Shown one piece after another: positions 8,209 to 17,089 of a stretch of DNA of 34,540 nt. The stretch is from Xenococcaceae cyanobacterium MO_167.B27 (GTDB lineage: Bacteria > Cyanobacteriota > Cyanobacteriia > Cyanobacteriales > Xenococcaceae). The position numbers were made by a program, and so were the translations under genes. The DNA is taken from assembly GCA_030065935.1 (NCBI GenBank), contig JASJCP010000090.1, positions 1-34,540 on the forward strand. Direction: 5' to 3'. The notes under the pieces are model-generated. The model was not told the DNA's origin and did no database searches. It was given only the letters and a program-made list of their open reading frames with translations. Each line of letters opens with the position of its first letter. Position 1 is the first letter of the stretch.

Positions 8209-9546
8209 ATGTTGAAAAAAATAGTTATACAATACCAGAAGCTTAGTCCTAACTTACACAAGCTAATTAGCAACGTCTCTTGGTTATTTGCTGCCCAAGT
8301 ATTGAGGATGGGGATAAGTCTGTTTGTGGGAGTTTGGGTAGCTAGATATCTGGGAGCTAAGCAGTTTGGACTTTACAACTATGCCTTGTCCTTTGTAATG
8401 CTATTTACTCCCTTGATTCAGTTAGGGTTGGGAGGGATTGTTGTTCGGGATTTAGTACGGGAACCAGGTTCTAGGAATGAGATTCTGGGAACTGCCTTTG
8501 TGCTTAAGTTAATTGGTGGGGTGGCTACCCTGCTACTAACTGTAGGGATAATTATGTATCTGCGCCCAGAAGATAGCTTATCTCACTTGTTGGTAGGGAT
8601 AGTAGCAGCAGGAACTATCTTTCGTGCCTTTGAAACAATTGATTTCTGGTTTCAGTCGCAGATTCAATCAAAATATACTGTTTTCAGTAAGAGTACAGGG
8701 TTTTTACTGATTAGTATTGTCAAAATCTTACTTATACAGATGAAAGCTCCGCTAGTTGCTTTTGCTTTAGCAGGGTTAGCAGAGATTGTAGTTGGTTCAG
8801 TGGGGCGAATCATGGCTTATAATATCTCTGGCTCATTGCTAACAGCCTGGTCTGTAAGTTTTTCTAGGGCTAGAGTGTTGCTAAAAGAAAGCTGGCCCCT
8901 GTTATTTTCAGGAGCTGCTATCATGATTCAAGCCCGAATCGATCAGGTTATGCTGGGTCAAATGATAGGTGAGTCTGAAGTTGGTCAGTACTCAGTTGCG
9001 ATGAGGCTGATCGAAGTATTTGGATTTGTTCCTGGAATCGTGTGTCAATCAATTGCACCAAAAATTACTGAGGTAAAACTTAAGAACGAGAAATTGTACT
9101 TGGATAGGTTAGAAAATGTTTATAGACTAATGTTTATTTTATTTTTGCTGATTTCAACTCCAATATTTTTTGGGGCTGACAAGATAGTAATACTATTATT
9201 TGGTCAAGAGTACCAACCAGCAGGAATATTGTTATCTTTATTTAGTATTCGGCTATTTTTTGCTAATTTCGGTGTAGCTAAATCATTATTTATTACTAAT
9301 GAAAGCTTGTTTAGATATTCACTTCTTACAGCAGTATTAGGCTCTATTGTTAATATAGCTATGAACTATATCTTAATACCAAAATATGCATCGGTTGGAG
9401 CTTTGTGGGCAACTATAGCTTCCTTTGCAACTACGGTCTTCATAATTGATATATTCTATCCAAGAATGCGAGGTAATCTGAAACTTATGATTAAAGCAGC
9501 ATTGACCCCCTGGAAACTCAAATTAAGTTTAAGTAGTAGAAACTAG
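8209..9546 (+). CDS. Wzx-type oligosaccharide flippase
   Basis: This 445-residue integral membrane protein of the polysaccharide transport (MOP/PST) superfamily has 12-14 predicted hydrophobic helices. It includes family-typical segments: VSWLFAAQVLRMGISLFVGVWVARYLGA near the N-terminus, GLYNYALSFV, the ARIDQVMLGQMIGESEVGQYSVAMRLIE loop in the middle, and LIPKYASVGALWATI near the C-terminus. It should flip undecaprenyl-linked repeat units across the inner membrane to the polymerase. It is the first intact gene of a plus-strand run of seven genes. Its stop (9544-9546) lies 12 bases from the next start, with a perfect AGGAGG in between. Confidence 0.93.
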   Translation: MLKKIVIQYQKLSPNLHKLISNVSWLFAAQVLRMGISLFVGVWVARYLGAKQFGLYNYALSFVMLFTPLIQLGLGGIVVRDLVREPGSRNEILGTAFVLKLIGGVATLLLTVGIIMYLRPEDSLSHLLVGIVAAGTIFRAFETIDFWFQSQIQSKYTVFSKSTGFLLISIVKILLIQMKAPLVAFALAGLAEIVVGSVGRIMAYNISGSLLTAWSVSFSRARVLLKESWPLLFSGAAIMIQARIDQVMLGQMIGESEVGQYSVAMRLIEVFGFVPGIVCQSIAPKITEVKLKNEKLYLDRLENVYRLMFILFLLISTPIFFGADKIVILLFGQEYQPAGILLSLFSIRLFFANFGVAKSLFITNESLFRYSLLTAVLGSIVNIAMNYILIPKYASVGALWATIASFATTVFIIDIFYPRMRGNLKLMIKAALTPWKLKLSLSSRN

Positions 9547-9558
9547 ATAGGAGGAATA

Positions 9559-10260
9559 ATGGGTATAGTACGGATGGGTCCCCCCACTGAAATTATTACT
9601 AAGCTTAAGGAATACGGAAAGGTTGCTAACTTTATTGAAACTGGAACTTACTATGGAAATACCGCTTATTGGGCAAGTCAAATATTTGAGCGGGTAGTGA
9701 CAATTGAGTATTCCCCTATCATGTACCAAGAAGCAACTCAGAAATACGGTCATCTCAAAAATATAGAGTTTCTTTGTGGGGATAGCAGAGAGATGCTCAA
9801 AGAAGTTGTTTCTAAGCTTAGCCAACCGAGTATTTTTTGGCTAGATGCTCATTGGAGTGGTGGTAATACTTATGGTGAAAACGATGAATGTCCAATAATA
9901 TATGAAATTGAAATTATCAATTCTTCTCCCTATGACCATTATATTTTAATAGATGATGCACGACTTTTTCTATCTCCACCTCCATCTCCTCACTTAGTTG
10001 AGCAATGGCCAGATATAACTACAGTAATCAACACACTCAATTTAGTGCCTAATAGGTATACTGTAATCTTTGAAGATGTTATTATTTGTGTTCCTAGTAA
10101 TGTCAAACCAATGCTTTCTCAAGTTTGCCAAAATTTGAGTACTACCAATCTTAAAAAGAGTCAAGCCTATATACCAGAAGGATTTAAATTAATATCTAGA
10201 GGAGTTAAGACAAAATTTAAAGCTTTACTTTCCAAGAATAATAAAAATAAAGATTTCTAA
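9559..10260 (+). CDS. Small SAM-methyltransferase-like protein
   Basis: This 233-residue protein has a Rossmann-like start typical of class I SAM-dependent methyltransferases: NFIETGTYYGNTAYWA as motif I, VVTIEYSP as motif II, then FLCGDSREML and FWLDAHWSGG. The DAHW segment followed by LIDDARLF resembles the DUF/class I group found in glycan loci. Translation probably starts at the ATG at 9559 because AGGAGG (9549-9554) sits four bases upstream. The likely job is methylation of a sugar or glycan end, but the substrate is unknown and activity is unproven. Confidence 0.75.
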   Translation: MGIVRMGPPTEIITKLKEYGKVANFIETGTYYGNTAYWASQIFERVVTIEYSPIMYQEATQKYGHLKNIEFLCGDSREMLKEVVSKLSQPSIFWLDAHWSGGNTYGENDECPIIYEIEIINSSPYDHYILIDDARLFLSPPPSPHLVEQWPDITTVINTLNLVPNRYTVIFEDVIICVPSNVKPMLSQVCQNLSTTNLKKSQAYIPEGFKLISRGVKTKFKALLSKNNKNKDF

Positions 10261-10305
10261 AACAAGCAGAGCAAAAAAAAAGAAAAATTTTTAGTAAAAA
10301 CAAAA

Positions 10306-11085
10306 ATGAGGAATCATCTTGCCAAAGTTACTTTATTTAGAGTAATTTATAGAATTCATACCACACTAAAATATCAGTATGGATTAAATATTAGGTGGTT
10401 GAGAGGGTTATTTGATTTTGCTTTATTTTGGCAAGAGTATCGAACATTCCAGGCTGAAAATGATAACAATAACTTTGAAGTCAATATTAGAGACTGGAGT
10501 CCTTGTTTACAAGATAATACAGAAACAACTCCTATAGAGCCAGTATACTTTTTTCAAGATACTTGGGCAGCACGTAAAATATTTGAACTCAAGCCTAAAC
10601 ATCACTATGACGTTGGCTCATCTGTAAAAACTATTGGGATTATATCTCAATTTGTTCCAGTGACAATGGTGGATATTAGACCGATCGATGTAGAGTTAGA
10701 AAATCTACATTTTCAAAAGGGTTCGGTACTAGATTTACCCTTTGAAGATAACAGTATAGAAAGCATATCATCCCTTTGCGTGATCGAACATATAGGCTTA
10801 GGAAGATATGGCGATCCGCTAGATGCTTGGGGTAGTGAAAAAGCCGTTAAAGAAATTAAGCGGGTTACTAAAAAAGATGGAATAATACTTTTTTCTGTAC
10901 CAGTAGATGATCGCAATAAAGTTTATTTCAATGCTAATCGTGCTTTTACACGAGAATATATCGTGAAACTATTTGATGGATGTGAACTGGTAGAGGAAAA
11001 ATATCAATACGGCAAAAAGCTGTATAATTCCTATGATCGTAATAAGGGTTTTGGTACAGGATTATATAGGTTTAAGAAGAGGTGA
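10306..11085 (+). CDS. DUF268 family protein, methyltransferase-like
   Basis: This 259-residue protein matches my recollection of DUF268, a SAM-methyltransferase-like family common in polysaccharide gene clusters. The fold markers are HHYDVGSSVKTIGIISQF (degenerate motif I), VTMVDIRPID, SVLDLPFEDNSIESISSLCVIEHIGLGRYGDP, and EIKRVTKKDGIILFSVPV. The N-terminal 90 residues are not part of the core and are basic and aromatic. It sits between two other methyltransferase-like genes and is followed after four bases by a GTG-started FkbM gene, which suggests one operon. The substrate is unknown, and the glycine-rich loop is weaker than in active enzymes. Confidence 0.82.
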   Translation: MRNHLAKVTLFRVIYRIHTTLKYQYGLNIRWLRGLFDFALFWQEYRTFQAENDNNNFEVNIRDWSPCLQDNTETTPIEPVYFFQDTWAARKIFELKPKHHYDVGSSVKTIGIISQFVPVTMVDIRPIDVELENLHFQKGSVLDLPFEDNSIESISSLCVIEHIGLGRYGDPLDAWGSEKAVKEIKRVTKKDGIILFSVPVDDRNKVYFNANRAFTREYIVKLFDGCELVEEKYQYGKKLYNSYDRNKGFGTGLYRFKKR

Positions 11086-11089
11086 TTGA

Positions 11090-11887
11090 GTGCTGAAGAT
11101 TAAAAATGAGCCAAAGTGGAAGCGAAAGTTAAAGTCACTGTGTATGCAAGTATTTAATGAGTTAGAAAATAATGGCAATTGTGATTTTACTAGCAATGGA
11201 GAAGGAAATTTTCTGAAAAGCTTTATCTCTACTCATAAAGAGAAAGAGCTAGTCATATTTGATGTAGGGTCTAACGTAGGATTATATATAGAAAAAATCT
11301 TAGAGCATGGTAAGCAAGTAGGTTTTTATCCTCAAGTACACGCTTTTGAGCCAACTAATTCTTGCTCTGAAAAATTACAGCAAAAATTTGCCCATAATCA
11401 AAATGTAAAACTGAATCAATTTGGTGTATCTGATCGCCCAGGAAAAGCAACTATTTATTACGACAAGGAAACCAGTGGTTTAGCTTCTTTATATCAGAGA
11501 GATTTAAAATCATACAAGATCGAATTATCTCAGCAAGAAACTATCGAATTGCGTCGGCTTGAAGATTATATTAAAGAAAATAATATCGTTCATATTAATT
11601 TGTTGAAAATTGACATTGAAGGACATGAAATGTCGGCTTTTCGGGGTTTAGGTAAATTTTTAAACCCGAAATTTATCGATGCCATTCAGTTTGAATATGG
11701 GGGAGCAAATCTAGATTCCCACACTAGCTTGATGGAAATAGCTAGTTTGCTAACCGGTTCTGGCTTTAGTTTATATAAAATTATGCCCAATTATTTAGAA
11801 AAAAGAAAATATGAGCCTCGCATGGAAAACTTCCAATATGCTAACTATGTTGCTTTGAGTGAAGTTGCTACTGAGAATAAAAGCTAG
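11090..11887 (+). CDS. FkbM family methyltransferase
   Basis: This 265-residue protein starts with GTG at 11090, preceded by GAGG seven bases upstream. The FkbM signature is clear: LVIFDVGSNVGLYIEKIL (SAM motif I), VHAFEPT, GVSDRPGKATIYYD and the family hallmark LLKIDIEGHEMSAFRGL, followed by IDAIQFEYGG. FkbM proteins O-methylate sugars or polyketides, and members in capsule loci modify glycan residues. The gene follows the DUF268 gene after four bases and precedes the fucosyltransferase-like gene by 33 bases. Sugar O-methylation is the likely role, but the position methylated is not deducible. Confidence 0.93.
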   Translation: MLKIKNEPKWKRKLKSLCMQVFNELENNGNCDFTSNGEGNFLKSFISTHKEKELVIFDVGSNVGLYIEKILEHGKQVGFYPQVHAFEPTNSCSEKLQQKFAHNQNVKLNQFGVSDRPGKATIYYDKETSGLASLYQRDLKSYKIELSQQETIELRRLEDYIKENNIVHINLLKIDIEGHEMSAFRGLGKFLNPKFIDAIQFEYGGANLDSHTSLMEIASLLTGSGFSLYKIMPNYLEKRKYEPRMENFQYANYVALSEVATENKS

Positions 11888-11920
11888 ATAAGTTAGGTAC
11901 ATTGCATACAAAAACTAACT

Positions 11921-12934
11921 ATGAACTCAAGTAAAAAGCTAATAATTTTTACTCACGGTGGCGGTCGTTTTACTAATCAATTAATTAGCTACGGTCATCT
12001 GATTGGATTTCTGGCTGAAAATAAGGACGATTTTGATCTAATTAATATGGCTTTTTGGCGATACGCTCATCTTTTGAAAATGACATCAGGAGATTCTAGA
12101 TGCACCTTTACTACTCAACATAGTCAATGGAAACATTTGGAAATAATAAAAAAACTGTTCGATTTATTGCCTCAAAAGAGGTCAAGAAGGATTTGGAATG
12201 ATATAATACGAATCTTGTACGCTTATGGATTTATTAGTCCTGGAGTACAGACAATTATTGCCAAGGATGCCTCTGATTTAAAATATTGTCTCGGGGAGAA
12301 GAGAGATAGTTTTGATTTAGCCAATCCTGAGGATATCAATCTATTAAATCGAGCTAAGGTGACAATTTTGGCAGGTTGGGGAGTGAGAAGCTGGCCATTA
12401 TTTAAAAAACATCAAATAACGATTAAAAATAGTCTAGCCCTTAACTCAGAATATACTAGAATTGCGGAAGAATTTATCCAATCTCTGAGAGAAAAGTATG
12501 AATTTTTAATTGGGGTGCTAATCAGGCAAGATGATTACCGACTATATGTTCAGGGGAGATATTTTTTTAATACAGACCAATATATCAATTGGATAGAACA
12601 GGCAAAAGAATTATTTGGAGCATCATCTAAGGTGGGATTTGTAGTAGCTTCTGACGAACCGCAGGATATTGACAAGTTCAAAAATTTAGACGTACATTTT
12701 GCTACGGGAATAGCTGGCGGTAGAGGTCATTACCTTGAAAGTATGGCGGAACTATCAAAATGCGATCTGATAATGACACCACCAAGTACTTTTGGTGTAT
12801 GGGCAGCTTTTTTGGGGGACATTCCAGTTTTACCAGTGTATGAAAATTCACAGGTTATTGATAAAAGAGATTTATTGAACAACCATATTTTTGAAGCTCT
12901 CGCCCATCCTCACCTGTCAATAGCAGTCAACTAA
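11921..12934 (+). CDS. Fucosyltransferase-like (GT11/O-FucT-like) protein
   Basis: This 337-residue protein shows features of the GT-B O-fucosyltransferase/GT11 group. It has an N-terminal loop GGGRFTNQLISYGHLIGFL (compare GGLGNQ in GT11), a central IGVLIRQDDYRLYVQGRYFF resembling the HxRRGDY/xxxG motif that binds GDP-fucose, and a C-terminal PPSTFGVWAAFLGDIPVLPVY, which resembles the late STF-type loop of that fold. The usual HIRRGDY is altered to LIRQDDY, so the donor may not be GDP-fucose. The next gene encodes a GH95-like protein, which would fit a fucose-containing glycan. Family placement is by motif only. Confidence 0.65.
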   Translation: MNSSKKLIIFTHGGGRFTNQLISYGHLIGFLAENKDDFDLINMAFWRYAHLLKMTSGDSRCTFTTQHSQWKHLEIIKKLFDLLPQKRSRRIWNDIIRILYAYGFISPGVQTIIAKDASDLKYCLGEKRDSFDLANPEDINLLNRAKVTILAGWGVRSWPLFKKHQITIKNSLALNSEYTRIAEEFIQSLREKYEFLIGVLIRQDDYRLYVQGRYFFNTDQYINWIEQAKELFGASSKVGFVVASDEPQDIDKFKNLDVHFATGIAGGRGHYLESMAELSKCDLIMTPPSTFGVWAAFLGDIPVLPVYENSQVIDKRDLLNNHIFEALAHPHLSIAVN

Positions 12935-12946
12935 GAGACTTGGGAA

Positions 12947-15229
12947 ATGATATTAGCAATTAGACCAAACCGCCGACTGTATGTACTATTTTTGGCACTA
13001 ATTTCAGCCGTTGCAGTCGTAGCTTGTGGAGACAAATATTTAGCTAGTGCCAGCCCTAAGTTAGATAAATATAATGTAGTTTGGAATTCCCCGAGCAAAG
13101 ACTCATCGGGTTCCATGCCGTTAGGCAACGGCGATATTGGATTAAATGTCTGGGTTGAGGAAAATGGAGACCTGCTATTTTACATCAGCAAAACTGATGC
13201 CTGGAACCAAAATGCACGACTGCTCAAACTGGGTCGTGTACGAGTTAAGTTAACACCGAACCCTTTTGCATCGGGAATCCCTTTCGTTCAGACATTACGA
13301 CTAAGTAAAGGTGAAATTGAGGTTCAAGCAGGCGTTGAGGACGAGCAAGTTAACCTGCGGATCTGGGTAGATGCTAACCAACCTGTCGTCCTTGTGGAAG
13401 CTGCAAGTCAGCGACGTTTTAATATACAAGCAAACCTTGAGATGTGGAGAGACAAACCTCGCGTTCTCACTGGTCGAGAACTTCACAGTGCTTACGGGTT
13501 ACAAGGCAGTCCAGAGCCTGTGATTGAGACTTCTGATCGGGTTCTGCCTCCACAGGACGGCAGTATTGTCTGGTATCATCGCAATTTAACCTCTATTTGG
13601 CCTAGTACACTGAAGCTTCAAGGCATGGAAGCTTGGATGGATCGAGCCTCAGATCCTCTCCTGAATCTTACCTTTGGTGGAGCAATGCAGAGCAACTGCA
13701 TGAAGGCAAGCAATTGGACAACGTTAAATTCTCCTAAACCTGTAAAACGTTGTGTCCTCTCAATCAACCTGCTGACTCAGCAGACGACAACAGAACAGGA
13801 GTGGGTAGAGCAACTGAAAAACACGATATCTAGTGTTGAAGCTCGGAGTCTCAAAAGAGCCTATAGAGACCACCTTCGGTGGTGGGAAGAGTTCTGGGAG
13901 CGTAGTTGGATCTGGACAAGCGGTACTCCAGAAGCAGAAACAGTCACGCGGGGCTACCTGCTGCAAAGGTTCATCAGTGCCAGTGGCGGGAGAGGTGCCT
14001 ACCCGATCAAGTTTAACGGCTCGATCTTCACCTTCGATTATCCAGAAGGGGAACAAGACTTTAACGCGGACTATCGTCTTTGGGGCGGGCCATACTGGTT
14101 TCAGAATACGCGCCTGAGCTATTGGCCAATGCTAGCAACTGGAGACTTTGAGATGATGTTGCCCTTGTTCAATATGTACAACAATATTCTGCCATTTGCT
14201 AAGGAGCGCACTCGACGTTACTTCGGGCATCAAGGCGCGTTTTTCCCCGAAACGATGTACTTTTGGGGAGCCTACACTAATACAAACTATGGCTGGAACC
14301 GCAAGGAAAAACCGATTTCTTATGTACAAAACCCTTATATTCGGTGGTACTATTCTGGGGGGCTGGAACTAAGTGCCTTGATGCTCGATTACTACAGATA
14401 TACTGGCGATCGCCAATTTCTAGAGGATACGCTTTTACCCCTGACAGATGCTATACTTACGTTCTACGACCAACACTACTCCAGAGACGAGCAGGGTCTG
14501 ATTCTGTTTAAGCCCGCACAGGCTTTGGAAACGTCGCATAATGTCCTAAATCCCTTGCCTGAGATTGCTGGGCTACGCTTCGTTTTGGATGGACTGCTGG
14601 AATTGGAGCCTACTCTCATTGGCGATCGCCGTCCGATGTGGCAACGGTTGCGAACAGAACTACCGCCTATCCCCGTAGGAGAAAAAGACGCTCAGAAGGT
14701 ACTATTGCCCGCAGAAAAGCTCCTGTCTCCAAAGGCATCCAATATCGAAAATCCCGAGTTGTACGCTGTATTTCCCTATAGAATATTTGGCATCAGTAAA
14801 CCAGAATTGGAAATCGCACGGCAAACTTTTGCTCAACGCAGAATTAAGCGCAATACAGGATGGCATCAGGATGAAATCCAGGCAGCTTTGCTTGGTCTCA
14901 CTGAAGAGGCGCAACAGGGGTTGGCGTTGCGTTTTGCCACCAAACATCAGGGTATCCGATTTCCTGCCTTCTGGGGACCTAACTATGACTGGATTCCTGA
15001 CCAAACTCACGGTGGCGTAGGAATGATCGCTTTACAGAAAATGCTCTTGCAAGCAGATGGCAAGCGTATCTTACTCTTTCCCGCTTGGCCAAAGGATTGG
15101 GATGTAGAGTTCCGCCTTCACGCGCCGATGAATACTACAGTTGAGGGAGTTTACGAAGAGGGCGAGTTAAAACAACTCAAAGTGACTCCTCAAAGCCGAC
15201 GGAAAGATGTTCTACTAATGATGAAGTAA
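12947..15229 (+). CDS. GH95/DUF5703-like glycoside hydrolase lipoprotein
   Basis: This 760-residue protein begins with a signal and a lipobox (VVAC, Cys27), so it is probably exported and lipid-anchored. The N-terminal domain has the DUF5703/GH95-type motif YNVVWNSPSKDSSGSMPLG followed by NGDIGLNVWVEENGDLLFYISKTDAW. The middle is an (alpha/alpha)6-barrel-like region (YRLWGGPYWFQNTRLSYWPML, SYVQNPYIRWYYSGGLELS, HQDEIQAALLGL), and the C-terminal small beta domain ends near LKVTPQSRR. GH95 enzymes are alpha-L-fucosidases or galactosidases, so this gene may trim a locus glycan. The gene is visibly more GC-rich than its AT-rich neighbours, which suggests a different origin. Catalytic residues were not aligned. 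Confidence 0.8.
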   Translation: MILAIRPNRRLYVLFLALISAVAVVACGDKYLASASPKLDKYNVVWNSPSKDSSGSMPLGNGDIGLNVWVEENGDLLFYISKTDAWNQNARLLKLGRVRVKLTPNPFASGIPFVQTLRLSKGEIEVQAGVEDEQVNLRIWVDANQPVVLVEAASQRRFNIQANLEMWRDKPRVLTGRELHSAYGLQGSPEPVIETSDRVLPPQDGSIVWYHRNLTSIWPSTLKLQGMEAWMDRASDPLLNLTFGGAMQSNCMKASNWTTLNSPKPVKRCVLSINLLTQQTTTEQEWVEQLKNTISSVEARSLKRAYRDHLRWWEEFWERSWIWTSGTPEAETVTRGYLLQRFISASGGRGAYPIKFNGSIFTFDYPEGEQDFNADYRLWGGPYWFQNTRLSYWPMLATGDFEMMLPLFNMYNNILPFAKERTRRYFGHQGAFFPETMYFWGAYTNTNYGWNRKEKPISYVQNPYIRWYYSGGLELSALMLDYYRYTGDRQFLEDTLLPLTDAILTFYDQHYSRDEQGLILFKPAQALETSHNVLNPLPEIAGLRFVLDGLLELEPTLIGDRRPMWQRLRTELPPIPVGEKDAQKVLLPAEKLLSPKASNIENPELYAVFPYRIFGISKPELEIARQTFAQRRIKRNTGWHQDEIQAALLGLTEEAQQGLALRFATKHQGIRFPAFWGPNYDWIPDQTHGGVGMIALQKMLLQADGKRILLFPAWPKDWDVEFRLHAPMNTTVEGVYEEGELKQLKVTPQSRRKDVLLMMK

Positions 15230-15243
15230 AATGGGGTAGTGAA

Positions 15244-15429
15244 ATGGATCGTCGCATTTTTTTTGCCTGGATCGGGTTGGGTTTATTGGCTACTGCTTCC
15301 CCGATAGCGATCGCTGCATATTATTTAAACTACTACGGCCTATTGATTTGTAATGGTTTCCTAGTACATCGAGAATCGGAGAATATTCAATTTTTGCTTC
15401 AACCCCCTATTGGTTCTGCAAATTCATGA
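15244..15429 (+). pseudogene. Truncated exported protein with twin-arginine-like signal
   Basis: This 61-residue open frame begins MDRRIFFAWIGLGLLATASPIAIAA, which resembles the twin-arginine signals on cyanobacterial periplasmic proteins (RR-IFF followed by a hydrophobic core). It is 14 bases from the GH95-like gene stop, with a GGGG-rich Shine-Dalgarno-like stretch (15231-15236) at a suitable distance, so it was probably the next gene in the operon. The frame ends 13 bases before an IS200/IS605-like right end (TTGA at 15442-15445). The rest of the gene seems lost. What the full protein was cannot be said, and a true 61-residue protein remains possible. Confidence 0.45.
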
Positions 15430-15441
15430 GGGCGCATACTT

Positions 15442-15735
15442 TTGAACCTCCCATCGGTAAACCGAGGGATTCCCATATAGACTCTTATCTAGTCTGCTTT
15501 GGTACGAGCGATCTACTATCTCCCAAAGTTTAAGACCCTGACAGACCGCCATTACTGGGCTGTTTGTTTAACGTTCACGGGCGCACCGACCGCAAACGGA
15601 TCTAAATTCTATTTTAATTTTTGGCTGTGCTTTGAAGCTAAACCTAATATACCATCCGCGTCACCATTACAATTGCGCTTGGCGATAGAAAGTTCCGACG
15701 ATCTGAGGTAAGGGATTTAATCCCCAATTATTTAC
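15442..15735 (-). mobile_element. IS200/IS605-like right-end remnant
   Basis: Read on the minus strand, this region ends with GGGAATCCC, a hairpin (CGG-TTTA-CCG inside CCTC/GAGG), GGGAGG and TTCAA. That is the same order as the right end at 33005-33040. TCAA is the right-end cleavage tetranucleotide known for IS608-type elements. The rest, to about 15735, contains no recognised coding sequence. A 70-codon plus-strand frame (15499-15711) is unfamiliar and may be a shadow. The element runs into the group II intron, which is in the same orientation. Confidence 0.45.
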
Positions 15736-15737
15736 TG

Positions 15738-16916
15738 GTTACAGTCGATGAGAAAATCACTTTTCTTCACCTCTGATGCCAAACCGTGCATGAGAGTTTC
15801 CAATCTCACACGGCTTTAGGGCGGTAGCCAATTTTAAGGTATCCTATCCAGATTACTCTATTTTCAAGGACTTGGTTGTTTAACGCTGTTCCTATCCTTT
15901 TTATCCCACACTAACTCATCCTTGGTGTTTTAAAACCGTTCGAGGTATTGTAATCCCCTTTCGTCATCGGACAATTGCGAAACTCAGTTTTTACTTCACT
16001 GTAATCAAGCTGTGTATTAGGCATATAACTGAAAGTCTCGGAATGTTTCATCGAGGTTATCAGTCTTTGAAGATAGTAGTTAGTCGTACCTCTACCGTTA
16101 CCTGACCTACGTGGGCTTATCCCATAGCTTATAAGGGTTGAATACACCTGTTTCACTATATACTTTCGTATAGGGCATTGGCTTTTTAGGTCATCCTGCT
16201 TCCTAATTTCATTCGGTTAGGCTTTTCCTTGTGTTTTAATTCTATATTTCATTCGTAATTTAACAGTTGGTGCTTAATAGCAGTTTGTGTTAAATTGAAT
16301 CCGCGGGTTTGGCTTAAGACGATTCTTAGCGGTAATGTTTTATATTGAATCCTCTTAAAAGGTACAGTGCCATATAGATTAATTATTCACTGAAAATTAG
16401 GGGTTTTCTTGTTCCTCAGTATCTTTTCACGATCTACTTAGATTCCTACACTCAGCCAGGGGTCGAAAGTGTCCACGACAGTTACACAAAATGAGATGTA
16501 ACCACACTAACCTCCATGATTTATTCCCTATGGGTGAAACGCCTGTTATTGACTCTTTGATATCACGTATGTACCGTGTTGACCATCAATACTCGCGTTT
16601 GCTACTTTTTTTTTGTAGCAATTATCAGATACTTTCCCTTATAGGTAGCGTTATGACTGTTTTAAGTAGGTTCATTGTACATTAATCCTATATATCTCCA
16701 CTAGCAGGGATTCCCTAGTATCTTCGAGTTACCTGCATTTACCCCATGCACCGCAAGTTATGGATGCCAGTCCACAAAATGTGGGGTATGTATTCACTCC
16801 TGTGGTTTGGAGGGTAGGAATTTAACCTACAAGATACAGAGTTTAATAAAAAGGTTTTTACCCTTTTTATTCTTCCGTCCCGTAATATAAATTACTTTGG
16901 GAAGAACAAGTCGCAC
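15738..16916 (-). ncRNA. ORF-less group II intron
   Basis: On the minus strand the element starts with GTGCGACTTG (5' end at 16916), the group II consensus GUGYG, and ends with a domain VI-like stem followed by GTAAC at 15738, matching the 3' AY rule. Domain V is clear at 15783-15816: AGCCGTGTGAG, a GGAA tetraloop and CTCATGCACGGT, including the catalytic AGC triad. A segment near the 5' end (CTCTGTATCTTGTAGG and CCTACCCTCC on the minus strand) is typical of cyanobacterial introns. No reverse transcriptase or maturase frame is present; the 81-codon frame at 15911-16156 shows no RT motifs. Splicing would need a maturase in trans. Length is about 1.18 kb. The splice-site calls are from motif recognition only. 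Confidence 0.85.
15783..15816 (-). other. Group II intron domain V
   Basis: A 34-base helix on the minus strand begins AAGCCGTGTGAG and ends CTCATGCACGGT, with a GGAA loop of GNRA type and one U.C mismatch in the upper stem. It contains the AGC catalytic triad. This is the most conserved part of group II introns and the main support for the intron call. Confidence 0.85.
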
Positions 16917-16975
16917 CGCTTTAACGCTTTTAGTATTGTACTACAAAAGTATAGATAAGAATAGAAAAATCTTGA

Positions 16976-17016
16976 CTGGATTTCATCCCGAAGGGTTACC
17001 GAGGGTCTTCATCCAG
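16976..17016. repeat. Imperfect hairpin in the intron flank
   Basis: CTGGAT (16976-16981) pairs with ATCCAG (17011-17016), with a partial inner stem (CCC/GGG around TTACC). It lies between the intron 5' end and the ArsR-like gene. It could be a remnant of the element hosting the intron or an attenuator of the regulator gene. No T-run follows, so a rho-independent terminator is unlikely. Confidence 0.3.
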
Positions 17017-17044
17017 AAGAAAGATAAACATTACTCTGTGGTAA

Positions 17045-17057
17045 TATAGTTACTATA
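17045..17057. promoter_or_regulatory. Perfect short palindrome upstream of arsR-like gene
   Basis: TATAGT-T-ACTATA is a perfect palindrome about 33 bases upstream of the ArsR-family start. ArsR/SmtB repressors usually bind AT-rich inverted repeats in their own promoters, so this is a candidate autoregulatory operator. The site may also be part of the -10 region. Confidence 0.35.
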
Positions 17058-17089
17058 GTTTAGTTTGTTACAACCTATTTGCTACTGAG

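Noticed and set aside
13833-14117. Several short frames overlapping the GH95-like gene
   Set aside because: They are alternative frames of a long gene with clear signal peptide, domains and lipobox.
15499-15711. 70-codon plus-strand frame between the IS end and the intron
   Set aside because: I could not recognise a family. It starts within IS-derived sequence and could be a shadow or decayed fragment, so it is not called as a gene.
15911-16156. 81-codon minus-strand frame inside the intron
   Set aside because: It has no reverse transcriptase or maturase motif and lies in the part of the intron expected to be structured RNA.
16491-16685. 64-codon plus-strand frame antisense to the intron
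   Set aside because: It overlaps the intron on the opposite strand and shows no recognisable domain or ribosome binding site.
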